Shown here: positions 38,301-49,359 of the stretch, piece after piece
How positions within the stretch are numbered: the first letter of the stretch is position 1
Layout of the letters: the number at the start of each line of letters is the position of its first letter
Source: Caenorhabditis elegans
Taxonomy: Eukaryota > Nematoda > Chromadorea > Rhabditida > Rhabditidae
Length of the DNA: 64,000 nucleotides
Reading direction: 5' to 3'
NCBI RefSeq assembly: GCF_000002985.6
Contig: NC_003281.10
Coordinates: forward strand, 6,014,001-6,078,000
The notes under the pieces: generated by a model
Seen by the model: the letters and a program-made list of their open reading frames with translations, nothing else
The model's database searches: none
What the model was told of the DNA's origin: nothing
Program-made: the position numbers and the translations under genes

Positions 38301-41300
38301 TAAACATCATAATAATTGCTGCCTCTTCTGGAAAATACAATCACCCCTAATTTTAACAGCAAACTGAACAGACTTACACAACAGATAGAACATGAGGAAG
38401 TCCTCTGGAGAATGGACGAGTAGAGTATGTTTCATAATTATAATCCCATTTTCCCTGTAGACAAAATTTCAGAGCATTTCGTTTTAAATTATTTTACCCA
38501 AAAGTAGTTATAAATAATATCACTTCTTGCCCATCTCATATTAATGTGAATTGAAATGTACGATTGTAGATATTTGGGATCAGTTCCAATATATAAATTG
38601 AAAGTAGATGTGTAACATAACTGATGATCAAAAAATTTTTTTAAACATACTCAGAAGCATTTTGCCAAATATGTCCGGTAATAGTGATATTATCTCCAAC
38701 TTCCATAACATTGGCAAAATTTACCATTCTACCGTTGAGGTCTCCATAGTTTTCCTCAAAGAAAACATTGCAATTGACAGTGGCATGACTTAACTTACAA
38801 TAATATTGCAGTCTAACTTTGGCAAAGGCTTTGTCAAATCATATGGTGTAGTTGTTGGAATAGTCGACGGAGAAGCACTGTAGGCAGAATGCGATATTGC
38901 AGTCGTAGTGGAAATTTTCTGGCTGCTCGCTGAATCAGGTGTAGTTGTGATTGAAATGAATGGGTTGTTTGGAGAAGATGGAAGAGAATAAGTTGTAATG
39001 AATGGATTTGAAACTGCTGGATTTTTGGATGAAGATACTATCACAGATGAGTCGGATGTTGTAGAATCAGAAGCAGTAGTTGTCATACTGGATGTTGTTG
39101 TGGAAAAGGCATAACTCGGTAAGTGACCATAGACGAATTCATCTTTTGAATCCTTGCAATCTACAGTATATCCCACAATGTTTCCAGTTATATTATAACC
39201 ATCATCAATCAAATATTGGTAATCATTGCCAGCAACAACGTAGTACTGAAAAACGGAATTTTGAAGAATTATTATTTATTTGGGAGCTTGTGTCTCATTT
39301 CATTCCATTAAAAAAAAATTCAAACTTTTTTAAAACACAAACCACCACTTTGAAACTCGAAAGTATCGCTTCCACAGGCACTTTATTATTCCTACCTACG
39401 TTAATTTTTTTCGTTTTGGTGTGAACACCCCGGTGTCAGATTTTCTGTCAAAGCACATTTAAATTTATAAGCATATAGCTATATTTTATGGTAATGTAAT
39501 TACTACGTTTGCCAGTAGGCACATGACAGATACACATGAATTTTGATTTTTCGTCCATAAAATTACAACTGAAAAACATTTTCAATTTCACTCCTACTCT
39601 ATCCTTGTACAATTCTCGAATTGGTACCAAATTAAGCCCACAAGAGTTCTCTTCTGTTTCAAATGCAATTCCAATTACTTTTGATGTCACGCTTCTCCCG
39701 AATGTATATAGACTGACAAAATAAAACTTATCAACATTGTCATAGTACACATATATATTCCTAGTGTATCCACATTTTGAAATAATTGACGAACTAGCAG
39801 TGAACAAGCAGACATTTGAAATTCCAAGTACATCACCAATCTGGGGCTCAGGAAGTTCTGGGTCTACCCAATAACCTTGTTCGCCTCCAGACGCCGAGGG
39901 CCCCACGATTTTTACAGGTTGAACATAATATCCAACAATCTGGGAGGGAGAAGACGTAGCGAATTGAGAAGTGAGTAAAATTGTTGTAGAAGAGATTGTA
40001 GAAATACCATCGGGAATCATTACAATCAGCTCTCCATCCGTGGTGCTATTGCAGTCAATGGTGTAACCAATGATATTTCCAGTCAACATGTAGCCAGATG
40101 ATATAAGATCAGAGTAGTCGTCTCCAGCAACCACAGTGTTCTAAAACAGGATTGTTAGCGAGATTATTATTGAAAAATTGGAAATGGTTCTACAGAGCCA
40201 TAATGTTGCAACTATTTGAGTTTCGCAAGTTTTCTTTGTTTTTTAGATGTGTGAAGATTGCATTTTTTCAAGACATGTTACGTAGTAAAAAATCATCATA
40301 CAATAATTTTTATGAATCATAGGGTTTTTAATAAGCAGGGCGTTCTAAGCGCATAATGCTGCCAATGTGTCAAACTATTGTCTTGGATTATGAATATAAA
40401 AATGTTTACGAGAACGAGAAAACCAAAACTTGTGTTTTTCGCTCCGTTTGATAGTAATGCCATTAGATGTTCCAGATAAAATACAAAACTACGAAATTTT
40501 TCCAAGTATCGTAATATACTTTACCACATAGAAAGCTATGTTTATAATCAAGGACGAACCCCTACTCCAGCTTTATAGAGCTCTCTAATTGGTTTCAGAG
40601 GAATTCCACACAAATTGTCAGAACTTTTGAATGCATATCCAATATACGAGTAGATGAAAGTATTAGAAGCATCTTGAATTGAATCCTTGAATCCAATAAT
40701 AACATGGGTGTCATCAAAGAATTGAAGCATTCGATCGATTTCTCCATATCTCGATAAAACGGAAGAATTTCCATTCAAAAGACAAACATTGGTTGGTTCA
40801 ATTGGAGATGCACTGACTGGTGGAGTCCATGGAAGATTAACAGCTCCAACTCCTTGAGTTCCATTTTTTGAATTTTTGAGAATTTTCCAGATTGGATTAG
40901 TTTCGAAGACGTATTGAGTTGGTGAAAGGGTAGGTGAAACGGTTGTGGTGGGCTCAGGGAGCCCATCATCATATGCAAAAATGCTGAAAAAAAAAATTTT
41001 TGAAGATTTTTCTTAAGAGTTATTTAGTACAACTCACGAGTAAATAGGCAAGTTTTCTGGGATTGCCACCGCAGTAAACGCATGCCCCAGAGTTCTTACA
41101 AATTTGTATCGAAGTTTTCCATAATCTCTCAGCTGGCAAGCGCCGAACTGATTTGGGTATTTTCCGTTCGTATAGGTAAACGCTAAAAAATTACTTTAAT
41201 TACTTTAATTAAATAAACTTTAAAAGCTTACAATCATCTTCCTCCGAGTAATATTCATCATATCTAACGAGCCCTTCAATTTCTTCAGTAGCTAGATACC

Positions 41301-41806
41301 CAGCTTTTCCAAGTACATTGTCAGTGCCAGCTGGATTGGTTTCGAATTTCAAGCGTCCTTTTAAATCGATTATATTATAAACAGATGTCACTGTTGCTGG
41401 GAAGTTCTGACACGTGTCAGTACCACATCCCAAGTTTTTCAAAAACATCTCCTGGGTGAAACCACGAACAACATTGAATTGAGATAAATCTGAAAATTAT
41501 GACTTCAAAAAGTTCGACAATTTAGGATCAAGTTTATTACATCCGCCATGTAATTTTAATTTTTAACTCACCTAATTTTGAAGATTTTTGGGTCAAACTA
41601 AAGTGCTGCGGAAGATTGGTGAAATAAATGGATTTTGCAGGGACTGCTGCAGAATCTGTGAACCGATAAATTGGCTCTAAAATCAATATTTGATATTGAT
41701 ATACAGATTCCTAAACTTTCATTATCATTGGTTAATTCATAGTTCCAAAACTTACAACTAACGTGAAAGATAATACTAACAAGAAAAGAAGTAAAAAATA
41801 CTTCAT
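35316..41806 (-). CDS. Secreted protein with nematode repeats and three galectin-like domains
   Basis: Probable secreted or cell-surface lectin. The signal peptide is MKYFLLLFLLVLSFTLV (41806-41756). The N-terminal half matches the repeat units of the gene at 26.0-31.1 kb (exons 41710-41572, 41489-41232, 41182-41038, 40983-40560, 40140-39592, 39245-38799) and ends in a long Ser/Thr-rich linker. Three galectin-like modules follow (about 38754-38193, 37.91-37.36 kb, 36.89-36.33 kb), each about 130-145 residues, joined by Thr-rich linkers containing TPYDLTKPLPKLDCNII or similar. Sugar-site signatures are visible: HINMRW, then YNYFWG.W and RPFSRG in modules 1 and 2, and HISQRW, YNNFWGQWGPE, RPFTRG in module 3. 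A Cys-containing C-terminal domain ends at the TGA at 35316. The predicted length is about 1,350-1,400 residues. Galectins normally lack signal peptides, so this architecture is unusual. The acceptor before the second exon of module 1 is AC instead of AG. Confidence 0.8.
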
Positions 41807-42115
41807 TTTGGAAACTGATTTTCGAGCTGTGATTAGCAAAAGTGATAGGGAAGTGGGGGTGCAAATATATTTGAATTATTCATGAAACTGAAAATAACTG
41901 ATTATTTGTTCCATTAGATCAGATAGTTTTTCAAATCGTGGAATTGGAACATTGGTGCATTAAAGAATTATCTAAACTCTTCGGAATTTCAGAGGACTTT
42001 CAGAAACAAGGCTTTCATGAGCACTTCCGCTAAAACGTTCTTAATATTATTGGAATCTTATGTGCTTCGAAAAAATCTCATAAAAAGATATAATTATAGA
42101 GATAGTGGTATGACC

Positions 42116-42170
<55 letters not shown>

Positions 42171-42298
42171 TTCATTCACGTCTTCAAGGCAAAACATATA
42201 AGATGGCTCGCGCATTTAAATTTAGCTAGTCTAGTTGTAAATATCTTTTCAGCTCTAAAATAAACAACTGCTCATTGTTAATTTGAACAAAAGCTATT
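41807..42298. other. Upstream region with TA microsatellite
   Basis: Contains the 5' region of the galectin-domain gene, with GAAAATCAG 8 nt before its ATG as a possible trans-splice acceptor, and then a microsatellite. The 70-codon + strand ORF here runs through the TA repeat and is not real. Confidence 0.5.
42119..42168. repeat. (TA)n microsatellite
   Basis: About 25 uninterrupted TA/AT dinucleotides. Likely length-polymorphic. Confidence 0.97.
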
Positions 42299-42380
42299 CG
42301 ATCAGGATGAGATTCGAACTCACGCGGGGAAACCCCAATGGATTAGCAGTCCATCGCCTTAACCACTCGGCCACCTGATC
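42299..42380 (-). tRNA. tRNA-Ser (anticodon GCT)
   Basis: The reverse strand folds into an 82-nt class II tRNA. The acceptor stem GATCAGG pairs with CCTGATC and is followed by discriminator G. A-box TGGCCGAGTGG and B-box AGTTCGAATCT are present. The anticodon stem-loop GATGG-ACTGCTAA-TCCATT reads GCT, decoding AGC and AGU serine codons. A long variable arm (GGGGTTTCCCC-like) is typical of tRNA-Ser. There is no intron. Confidence 0.96.
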
Positions 42381-42463
42381 ACGGAAAACTTTCTATTTAT
42401 TTGTAAATAGATTCACACTATCGAATATGCATATTCTGTCTCTTGTTATGGTATGGTTTAGTT

Positions 42464-42694
42464 TCAAAAGAAACGTATGTCATATTCCGTAATACTTTGA
42501 TGCAGTTGACCAACCTGCGCATCAAGCTTGGTGTTCCCCGCGGAAGTCGTGGTGGTCCCAAATGTTTTAGGTGTTTTGGATGAATCCCGTGAAACGTCGG
42601 CTGCTTTATATAAAAATGTCAATATACTGCCAAGCTTTTTTTTCTTTCTCCCTCTGGTTTGTTTTTCTGAAAAGTAACGTCTGAAGCTGTACAC
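42464..42694 (-). CDS. Unrecognised coding-like ORF
   Basis: A 76-codon ORF whose second half (AADVSRDSSKTPKTFGTTTT, then AGNTKLDAQVGQLHQSITEY) has codon use and composition more like real protein than the surrounding AT-rich DNA. A TTTTCAG within it (about 42667) could be a splice acceptor making it a final exon, and an AATAAA on the same strand lies near 42.39 kb. No upstream exon or domain was found. It may be a small gene, a terminal exon or a relic. Confidence 0.25.
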   Translation of the reverse strand: MYSFRRYFSEKQTRGRKKKKLGSILTFLYKAADVSRDSSKTPKTFGTTTTSAGNTKLDAQVGQLHQSITEYDIRFF

Positions 42695-43119
42695 TTGAAA
42701 ATGTTAACATAACAGGCATATGAAAGTATTAGTGTTTTGCACTATTCTTAGTTTTTACACACTTCAGGAAATCACTAATTTCGTCTTTGTCTGTCAATCT
42801 GAATTAATTCGCAAAGAACTTTGCAGAGAAAGTCGTATTCAACTTGGTTAATTGACCCATTTTTGAATTATTTTAAACTTTATTACATTCACTTTAAGAG
42901 AGTGCTTCAATTAAAACAACAATGATCAACAAAAAAGTTTAACTCTCGATATTTATAGCGTTATTCCAGCGTGACACCTCATTTACCATACATTATAATC
43001 GTGATATCCCACTGACCCGTTTTCGATAAGATTCAATCAATAATCAATTTTAAATCAGTTCGAATTTGATTGAAAGCAGTTGTGTTCCAAGTATCTACAA
43101 TTGGTAACAACTCACTACA
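42695..43119. promoter_or_regulatory. Upstream region of the four-pass membrane gene
   Basis: AT-rich 5' flank of the + strand gene starting at 43120. No specific site is recognised. Confidence 0.4.
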
Positions 43120-44391
43120 ATGCTGATGTACTGGAAGCTAATTGCACTTGCCGTGCTTCTCGGAATCGGAATCATCATCCACATGGTCGGAATTTTCAGC
43201 CCATGGTGGACTTATAGAAAAAAATTGGTGCGTGTCGCAGGCGACGATGACGAATACGACCACTGGGGAGTTACTACATTTGGAGCCGTGAGTTTTCGTT
43301 GAAAAAAATGGAAAATTCGAAAATATAATAAGTTAACTTCAGTTGCCGGTCAGTGGCCAGTTCGCAGCAATTCTGTTGGATGTGTCATTGATCGCTTACC
43401 TGGCAGTTCTTGGAGTTCTTGGTTTCATTTGGTAAGCAATAGCTAGTAGTATAAGAATCGCAAAACATCCCAACGAGATGTACAATGCTAGAAAAGTATC
43501 TCCAAAATCCCCAAAAGTTGAGAGTTGCCTAAAAATCTTGACGCCACACAGTCCTGTTTGCCAGCTCAGCTCTGTCCTTTTCTTGAAAATTGAATTTCAG
43601 CAATCATTGTAAACGTGGTTCGCTGTAGGTAAATTTATGTTTCAAAAAGAATTGCAAAATTACATTGACAAAGAATTGTGAAATGAAATATTCTAGAAAA
43701 TTTGAAATTCTATAGGGTGATTCATAATTATAGGCACTCGAGTTGAAAACTCAATTTTTACTTTCTGTGACTTCCATTTTCACTCATCTGACAATCACCT
43801 GACACTTACTCGCCGATTACCTGACGCGCTTTTCTCAAAATTTTAGCGAAAATTACTAATAGTAAGCTGGCACTAACCTGCTCTTAGTCTGACAGCGACT
43901 TTTAGCCTGATACTAAGCTGACACTAATCTTCTGGCAGCTTTACCTGTGTTGCCTCTTTCTTAACAACACGGATTTAATACTTTATGGATAGTTGACATA
44001 TTTTCCTAGAAGTTAACATGAGAACAACTGCAAAAAATTGTATTATATAAAAATTGATATAAAAAGTAACTAATCAATAATATTTCAAGGTGGCAAGTTA
44101 GCAACAATGGCTACACCCAGTTCATTCGTAAAATGTTTTTCGGTTTTCTGGGATGCTCGGGAACAATTATCGGGACTACTATTCTTGCAACAATTTCTTT
44201 TGCGATTGCAAAAGATTCTAATATGTCTGTAGGTTTTTATATCCTAATTTTAAGTATTTCAAGTTTCAATAATATATTTAAAATTTCAGATGGGATCCTC
44301 GATGTGGTTTTGCCTGGTGGGTGGAGTGTTCTTCAATGGTGCAGCTTGTGGACTCGCCGCATACGTCACGTTCTGCGAAACTTTCACATAG
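43120..44391 (+). CDS. Four-pass membrane protein, claudin/PMP22-like
   Basis: Small integral membrane protein of 165 residues in four exons (43120-43287, 43343-43431, 44090-44228, 44290-44391). Hydrophobic segments are at about residues 5-25 (LIALAVLLGIGIIIHMVGIF), 64-84 (AAILLDVSLIAYLAVLGVLG), 103-126 (FFGFLGCSGTIIGTTILATI) and 138-160. The first extracellular loop follows FSPWW and is acidic (AGDDDEYDHWG). Four segments, a tryptophan-bearing first loop and small size are the layout of the PMP22/EMP/claudin superfamily, which has many nematode clc-like members. The full W-GLW-C-C claudin signature is not present, so claudin is a similarity rather than a firm call. The start is the first ATG of the only open N-terminal exon. 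Confidence 0.75.
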
Positions 44392-47300
44392 AATTATGAA
44401 TCTTACTATTGAATTGAATTGAGTAATGAATAAATATTCAATGGAATTTTTTTTCTAGATTTTGAACAGGAAAATGAGGTGTAAGAGAGTACCAACTACT
44501 AATAGAGGATGCACAGTACTTTTTCCCTCCGTTTCAAAACATCCATCATCATATATTCCATATATCTATGTTCATGTCCACTCTCACCTCTAAACCCTAT
44601 AATCCTTCCGTGTGTCCATTCTCTCTTCTCCCGTTTTCAATAGTATGTCCAACTGCAATTAAGTCCCCCTTTCCCTCCTGGTCGTCATGGTGCTTCTGCT
44701 GCGCGGAGCACCGGAACACCCTTCCCCTTCATCCACCTGGCTCTTTTCATCTTCCGGCTATGCTGCTTCTGCAGACTTTCGGAAAGCTCCCACTTTTTCC
44801 TCACCTTTTTCTTCATGAGAAACTGACTATATATGACACGCGATCCTTACTTTATTTTATCGTGTATCTGAACGAGATTCGTGTGAAATGATAAGAAATA
44901 TTGAAGCAGTAATATCACAAATTGTGTGACATGAGAAAATCGCCTTCCACTTTTGATGATGTTTGAGTCAAGCCTTTTTGTTGAATAATATATATAGTCA
45001 GCATTTTGCGAAGTTTCATTTTTATCAAAAATGTTGCCAAAAGCTGTTTTAAAAGGTTCAGTTCTATGTTAATTGTCCATTTGAAATAAAGCTGTTTAGA
45101 AATTAGAGTTATATGCATTATCAATTGTAAACTTAATATTCAGAATTTCAAATACCCGTTCACATCTAAATTAAATAGAGACACAATTATCGTGACTCTT
45201 AATATTTTTCAATATTCACTTCTTTGGTATTCAAGAACAAAACACTTTCAAAGTGCAACTATTTTTATAAATGTCTGACTCAACTTTATACATATTATTC
45301 ACCGGATCTAGATAGAAAAAGCAATCATTCAGTTTTTGAAACTGTTTTCCCGCATTTCCTTGAAATTACTGTTGGATGCCACAAATCATGCTTTTGAATC
45401 AAATCAGCTTTTTGAGCTGGAAAAAAAAGAAAAAACAATGATTGAAAACGCTGGAGACCTTTTTTTTAGAAGAGATGTCGTTCGCAGCAGCAACATCCAA
45501 CATTTTTCGGGCGTGGAGATTCAAAATTTTCGAATATTTCCATTGAATGAAACGTGTATTTCCTCAAAAACTCTGTTCTACACAGCTCTAAAATAGTCTA
45601 CTCACTTAACTTTGTGCAGGTTCCAGAATACTCTGTGTTGGAAAACCAAAAAAACACCATCCCTTCACGAATGCCACGGAAGGGGCGTGGCTTAGAAAGT
45701 TCCAACTTATCTGGAATCTCATATATCTTCCAGTCTTTCCTCCCTACCAACATCCTTCTCCAATTCCAGTCTTCACCGTTCATCATATTCCAAGTGTCTC
45801 TCATCTCATCTATCAATTCTTTCATGTTCTTTCTCATATTCTTCATCTTTTTTCTTCCTTCCTTTCCTCTGTCCATTTGACACGACTACATACATACCAC
45901 TGCACTTTGTTTCCCACTGTCTTCATTTTCGTCTTGTTCATCTAGAATTCAGTTTTTGCAGCCAAAAGGTGCAATGTGCTCCTCTTTTCGGAGCGGAGCA
46001 GTACAACATATATGTCGTGGAATGTTTCCACATACATCTATATTCTTTGTCAGTCCTCTCCACTCCCCCAATTTTTCTCCTCCTATTTACATTAATATTG
46101 ACTCTTCCGCTTCAGAAGTGTGTATGTGTGTGTGTGCCACCTCCTCTTGCAGAAGCTGTGTCGGAGTGGCTCCAGGTGTGTGCTGAGCTCATCGAGCTAG
46201 ACTTTGTCGCGTCCTATTTTACCTCTCACCCCCATTCATTTTTCTCTCACTTTTTTCACGAGATGGAGAGGTTTTTTTTTGAATTTTTTGAATTTTTGAT
46301 AGAGCGTCAGAATTATATATTTTGAAGTTTTTTTTTTAATATTAATTGTTAAAACCAAACAGTTTATCCCCAAACAAAACGAAGAATGGGGTTTAACACA
46401 TGAATTGCATCCATTTTAGGTGGAGTCTCTAAATCCGTTTTGTTGAAAATGTAAACTTTCCAAGCTGCCATGTTTTAAAGAATTCCTTGCAAATTTCACG
46501 CTTGAGATTTAATTTTTGCATACGTTTTGCGTGCACTTATATTTTATGTATTTAAGTAAAAAAATCTAGTACGAAAGATGATACTTTAACAAATAGTTTT
46601 CAAAAAAGTTCAAAGCATATTTCCATATTTTGGAAGAGTTTAATACAATTGAAATCGTATACTTTCGAAATTGAACTTTAGAGTAGTCCGTTTGGAATCA
46701 TCAATATCAGGTTAGCAGAGAACCCTAATTTTTTAACCAGTGAAATAATTTGAATTTCCAAAAAAAAAAAACGCTTTATTTTTGTAAATCTTCTTCTGAA
46801 TCACTCTAATCTTCATCCCCCGCAAAAATATTTACTGATACAATTCTGCCTCACCCACAAGTTTTATACTTTTCCCTTCACTACACCTTCAAATCTTTAG
46901 TCATTTCTGACCACATTAATTCAATTGCCTTGGCGTCTATACTAATTTATAAACAAGTAAAAAGCCTCCGAATGATGAATAATGCGGATATTATATTTTT
47001 CCAATTGGCTTGGTTTTACAAATAATTATTATAACTAGTTTTAAGATATTCTACTAGTACTCATATTCCAAATTACAATATTGTGTCTTAAAGTAGTAAT
47101 TGCCACGTATCCACTTCAATGTCATCAAATTTGTAGGCCTCGTGTGGCGTTTTTTTCCATTATATGCTTTTTCTCGAGAGTGTCAGAAATGGAAATGAAT
47201 TCAGTGAACGTTTTCAAACCCATCTACGCTAATTACCTGCTATTCATAATCGACAGACGTTCTATGCAGTTTTTAATATTATATTATTTGTTACTTTCAC

Positions 47301-48836
47301 ACAAAATCCATTGGTAAGGATTTGAAAAGCTTTTTCTGGATGAATTTGACTTTTGATATAAGCAGTAGATTTGCAACCGATTATGGTGATGTTATGCAAT
47401 GAGAAAAGTATGATACAAAAATTCAACAGAGACGGAATTCAAAATTTCCTTACAGAAAAATAATCATTATGTTTTTTTGCCATTCTCTACAAAATGACAG
47501 AGCTATACTGAAAATTAAATAGTTTTCTTCCAGGAAAACACAAAATGTGCAAAAAGCCTACTGATTACCTACCAAAAAGTGGTAGGTAATCAGCAGGCAT
47601 CAGGCGGGCACCTGGATTTGTAGGTCTGTCTGGCTGCCGTGGGCTTAACAGAAACGAGAGTGTCTGATTTTTGTGCAAACTCTGATGTTTCTGTGACGTT
47701 TCAGATGTGTTCTTCGAACATTTGAATTGACTACTTTCCAGCTCATTTCCCTTGTCATGTTTCCTGCTCTTTTCTCGCAAATTTTTATTCGACTTCAGCT
47801 TTCCCTACTTCCTTGATTTTTTAGTTTTTCATTTTCGCATATTCGTTCATCTAATCCTCGCATCACCTTGTGAAAATCAGCTAATCCGTTGCCTCCTCTT
47901 GATCACTCGGCAATATGCTTATCGCCCACTTGTTTCTTTCATTTTTTTTCAATATTACTTTTATGTTCTAGATATCTACGCATTTTTGGTGTAATTTGTA
48001 ACCGAGTATAACCAATCAAATTACTTTGAGGTTTTTTTACTTTATTACCTTGTTTATATACATACTTCACACATTTCTTGGTACTTCTTGCGTCTCTTAT
48101 GCTCCAATAGCACGAGAGTATTCTTTGGCTTTTATTCTAGAGACAGGGACAATAGAATTGGGGATTGAGTAAGACTTCCAAAAAGTTCAAAAAGTTGTTG
48201 AGGTAAAAATAGTTATTCTCAACTTTGCCATTAGATTCGTTAGAGAGGGAGAGGCATGGGGAGAGCACAGAGAAGTCAGATGCTCTCGTTTCTCAGTACT
48301 CCCTTTGTTCTATTTCTCCAGCTACTTTCTCAAAGAGTGAGGATGACGCGCTGTTCAATTAGGGGTTCGTTGTAAGGCCCAAGTAAGGCTTGGGAATGCT
48401 TGGGAGTTGGAATTCCACTACCATATCAGCCAATTTTTGTGTTAAAATTATCATGAATGTTCTTTCTTCAATCCCCGACTAATATGAAAGAGAGAAGTTT
48501 TGTTTTTATTTTTCTCATGTCATGGAAATTTGGGACAAATATTCACAGCTTCCTGTCGCAGTTTGTGCTCTTTCTGGAACATTCATTGGTCACAAAGGTA
48601 AGTCAAAAAATTGAAGCGCAGCGAATGAAGTTTGGTGCTCATTGAGCCGTGAATCGAAACCTGAGATAACTAAGGGCAGTGAGTGTGTCCGACCAGGTGA
48701 ACTTGCATATCTTTATGAGGAGAAAGAGAGCACAGACGTTCTTTTTTTTTCGAAAGTTTTGAGTTTTGGTTGTTTGAATTTTCGAATTTAATATGAAAAA
48801 GTGGAAAGTGTGGAGGAGAAGTAGGATGGATAATTT
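44392..48836. other. 4.4 kb intergenic region without a recognisable gene
   Basis: Many ORFs on the + strand (44568-44891, 45554-45880, 45956-46325) are made of CT-rich sequence and show no domain. A GT-rich microsatellite occurs near 46120-46138. A perfect short hairpin lies at 47561-47593. Nothing supports a protein-coding gene. The pyrimidine-rich blocks may be long-range upstream sequence or simple repeats. Confidence 0.5.
47556..47598. repeat. Short near-perfect hairpin
   Basis: CTGATTACCTACCA (47561-47574) and TGGTAGGTAATCAG (47580-47593) pair perfectly around a 5-nt AAAAG loop. GCCT/AGGC extends the stem to 19 bp with one mismatch. It is too short for a typical nematode pre-miRNA and more like a small foldback repeat. 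Confidence 0.7.
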
Positions 48837-49359
48837 CTCGGTAAAACGTTGCAACTTCATAGCACACTCTTGCAACTTCTTAGACATCTTTTCATGTTTT
48901 AACTTCTTAACAATCCCCTGCAACTTCTTCGCAAAGATTCAATCGAATTGGTTCTGGCGACGCACGCGCTGTTTTTTAGAGAGCTGTGCCCCAGCTTCAC
49001 ACGTAAACCGCGTCATGCGAGCAACTGATGAATAACGAACGAACAGCCGCTAACACGCGAATATCTGGTCAATTACTGACGAAAAACCGCAAACATGCGA
49101 AAAACTGTTCAGTACCGGACGAATGATTTTTGCTTGATTTTGAGAAGAACCGCTTCAGGTGAGAATCGCGCGAAAGTAAGATGAGTTGTTGAAATGGGTG
49201 ACAAAATATTTCGAGCAAACTTTTTCGAACCGGGACACACGAATATTCGATGAATATCCGGCCGCCAACCGACGGGCGTCGAATGAACCCAGTAGTAGCC
49301 GCCGTAAAAAATAAAATCATTTTGAGCCAAAAATGTGATTGCAAACAACAAATAATTTT

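Noticed and set aside
42299-42380. tRNA-derived element instead of a functional tRNA
   Set aside because: All stems, A and B boxes and the long variable arm are intact, so a functional tRNA-Ser gene is the simpler call.
45598-45880. Overlapping ORFs on both strands
   Set aside because: Built from CT-rich / GA-rich low-complexity sequence.
45956-46325. 118-codon + strand ORF with hydrophobic stretches
   Set aside because: Pyrimidine-rich sequence gives Leu/Phe/Ser by composition; no start context, no splice pattern, includes a GT repeat.
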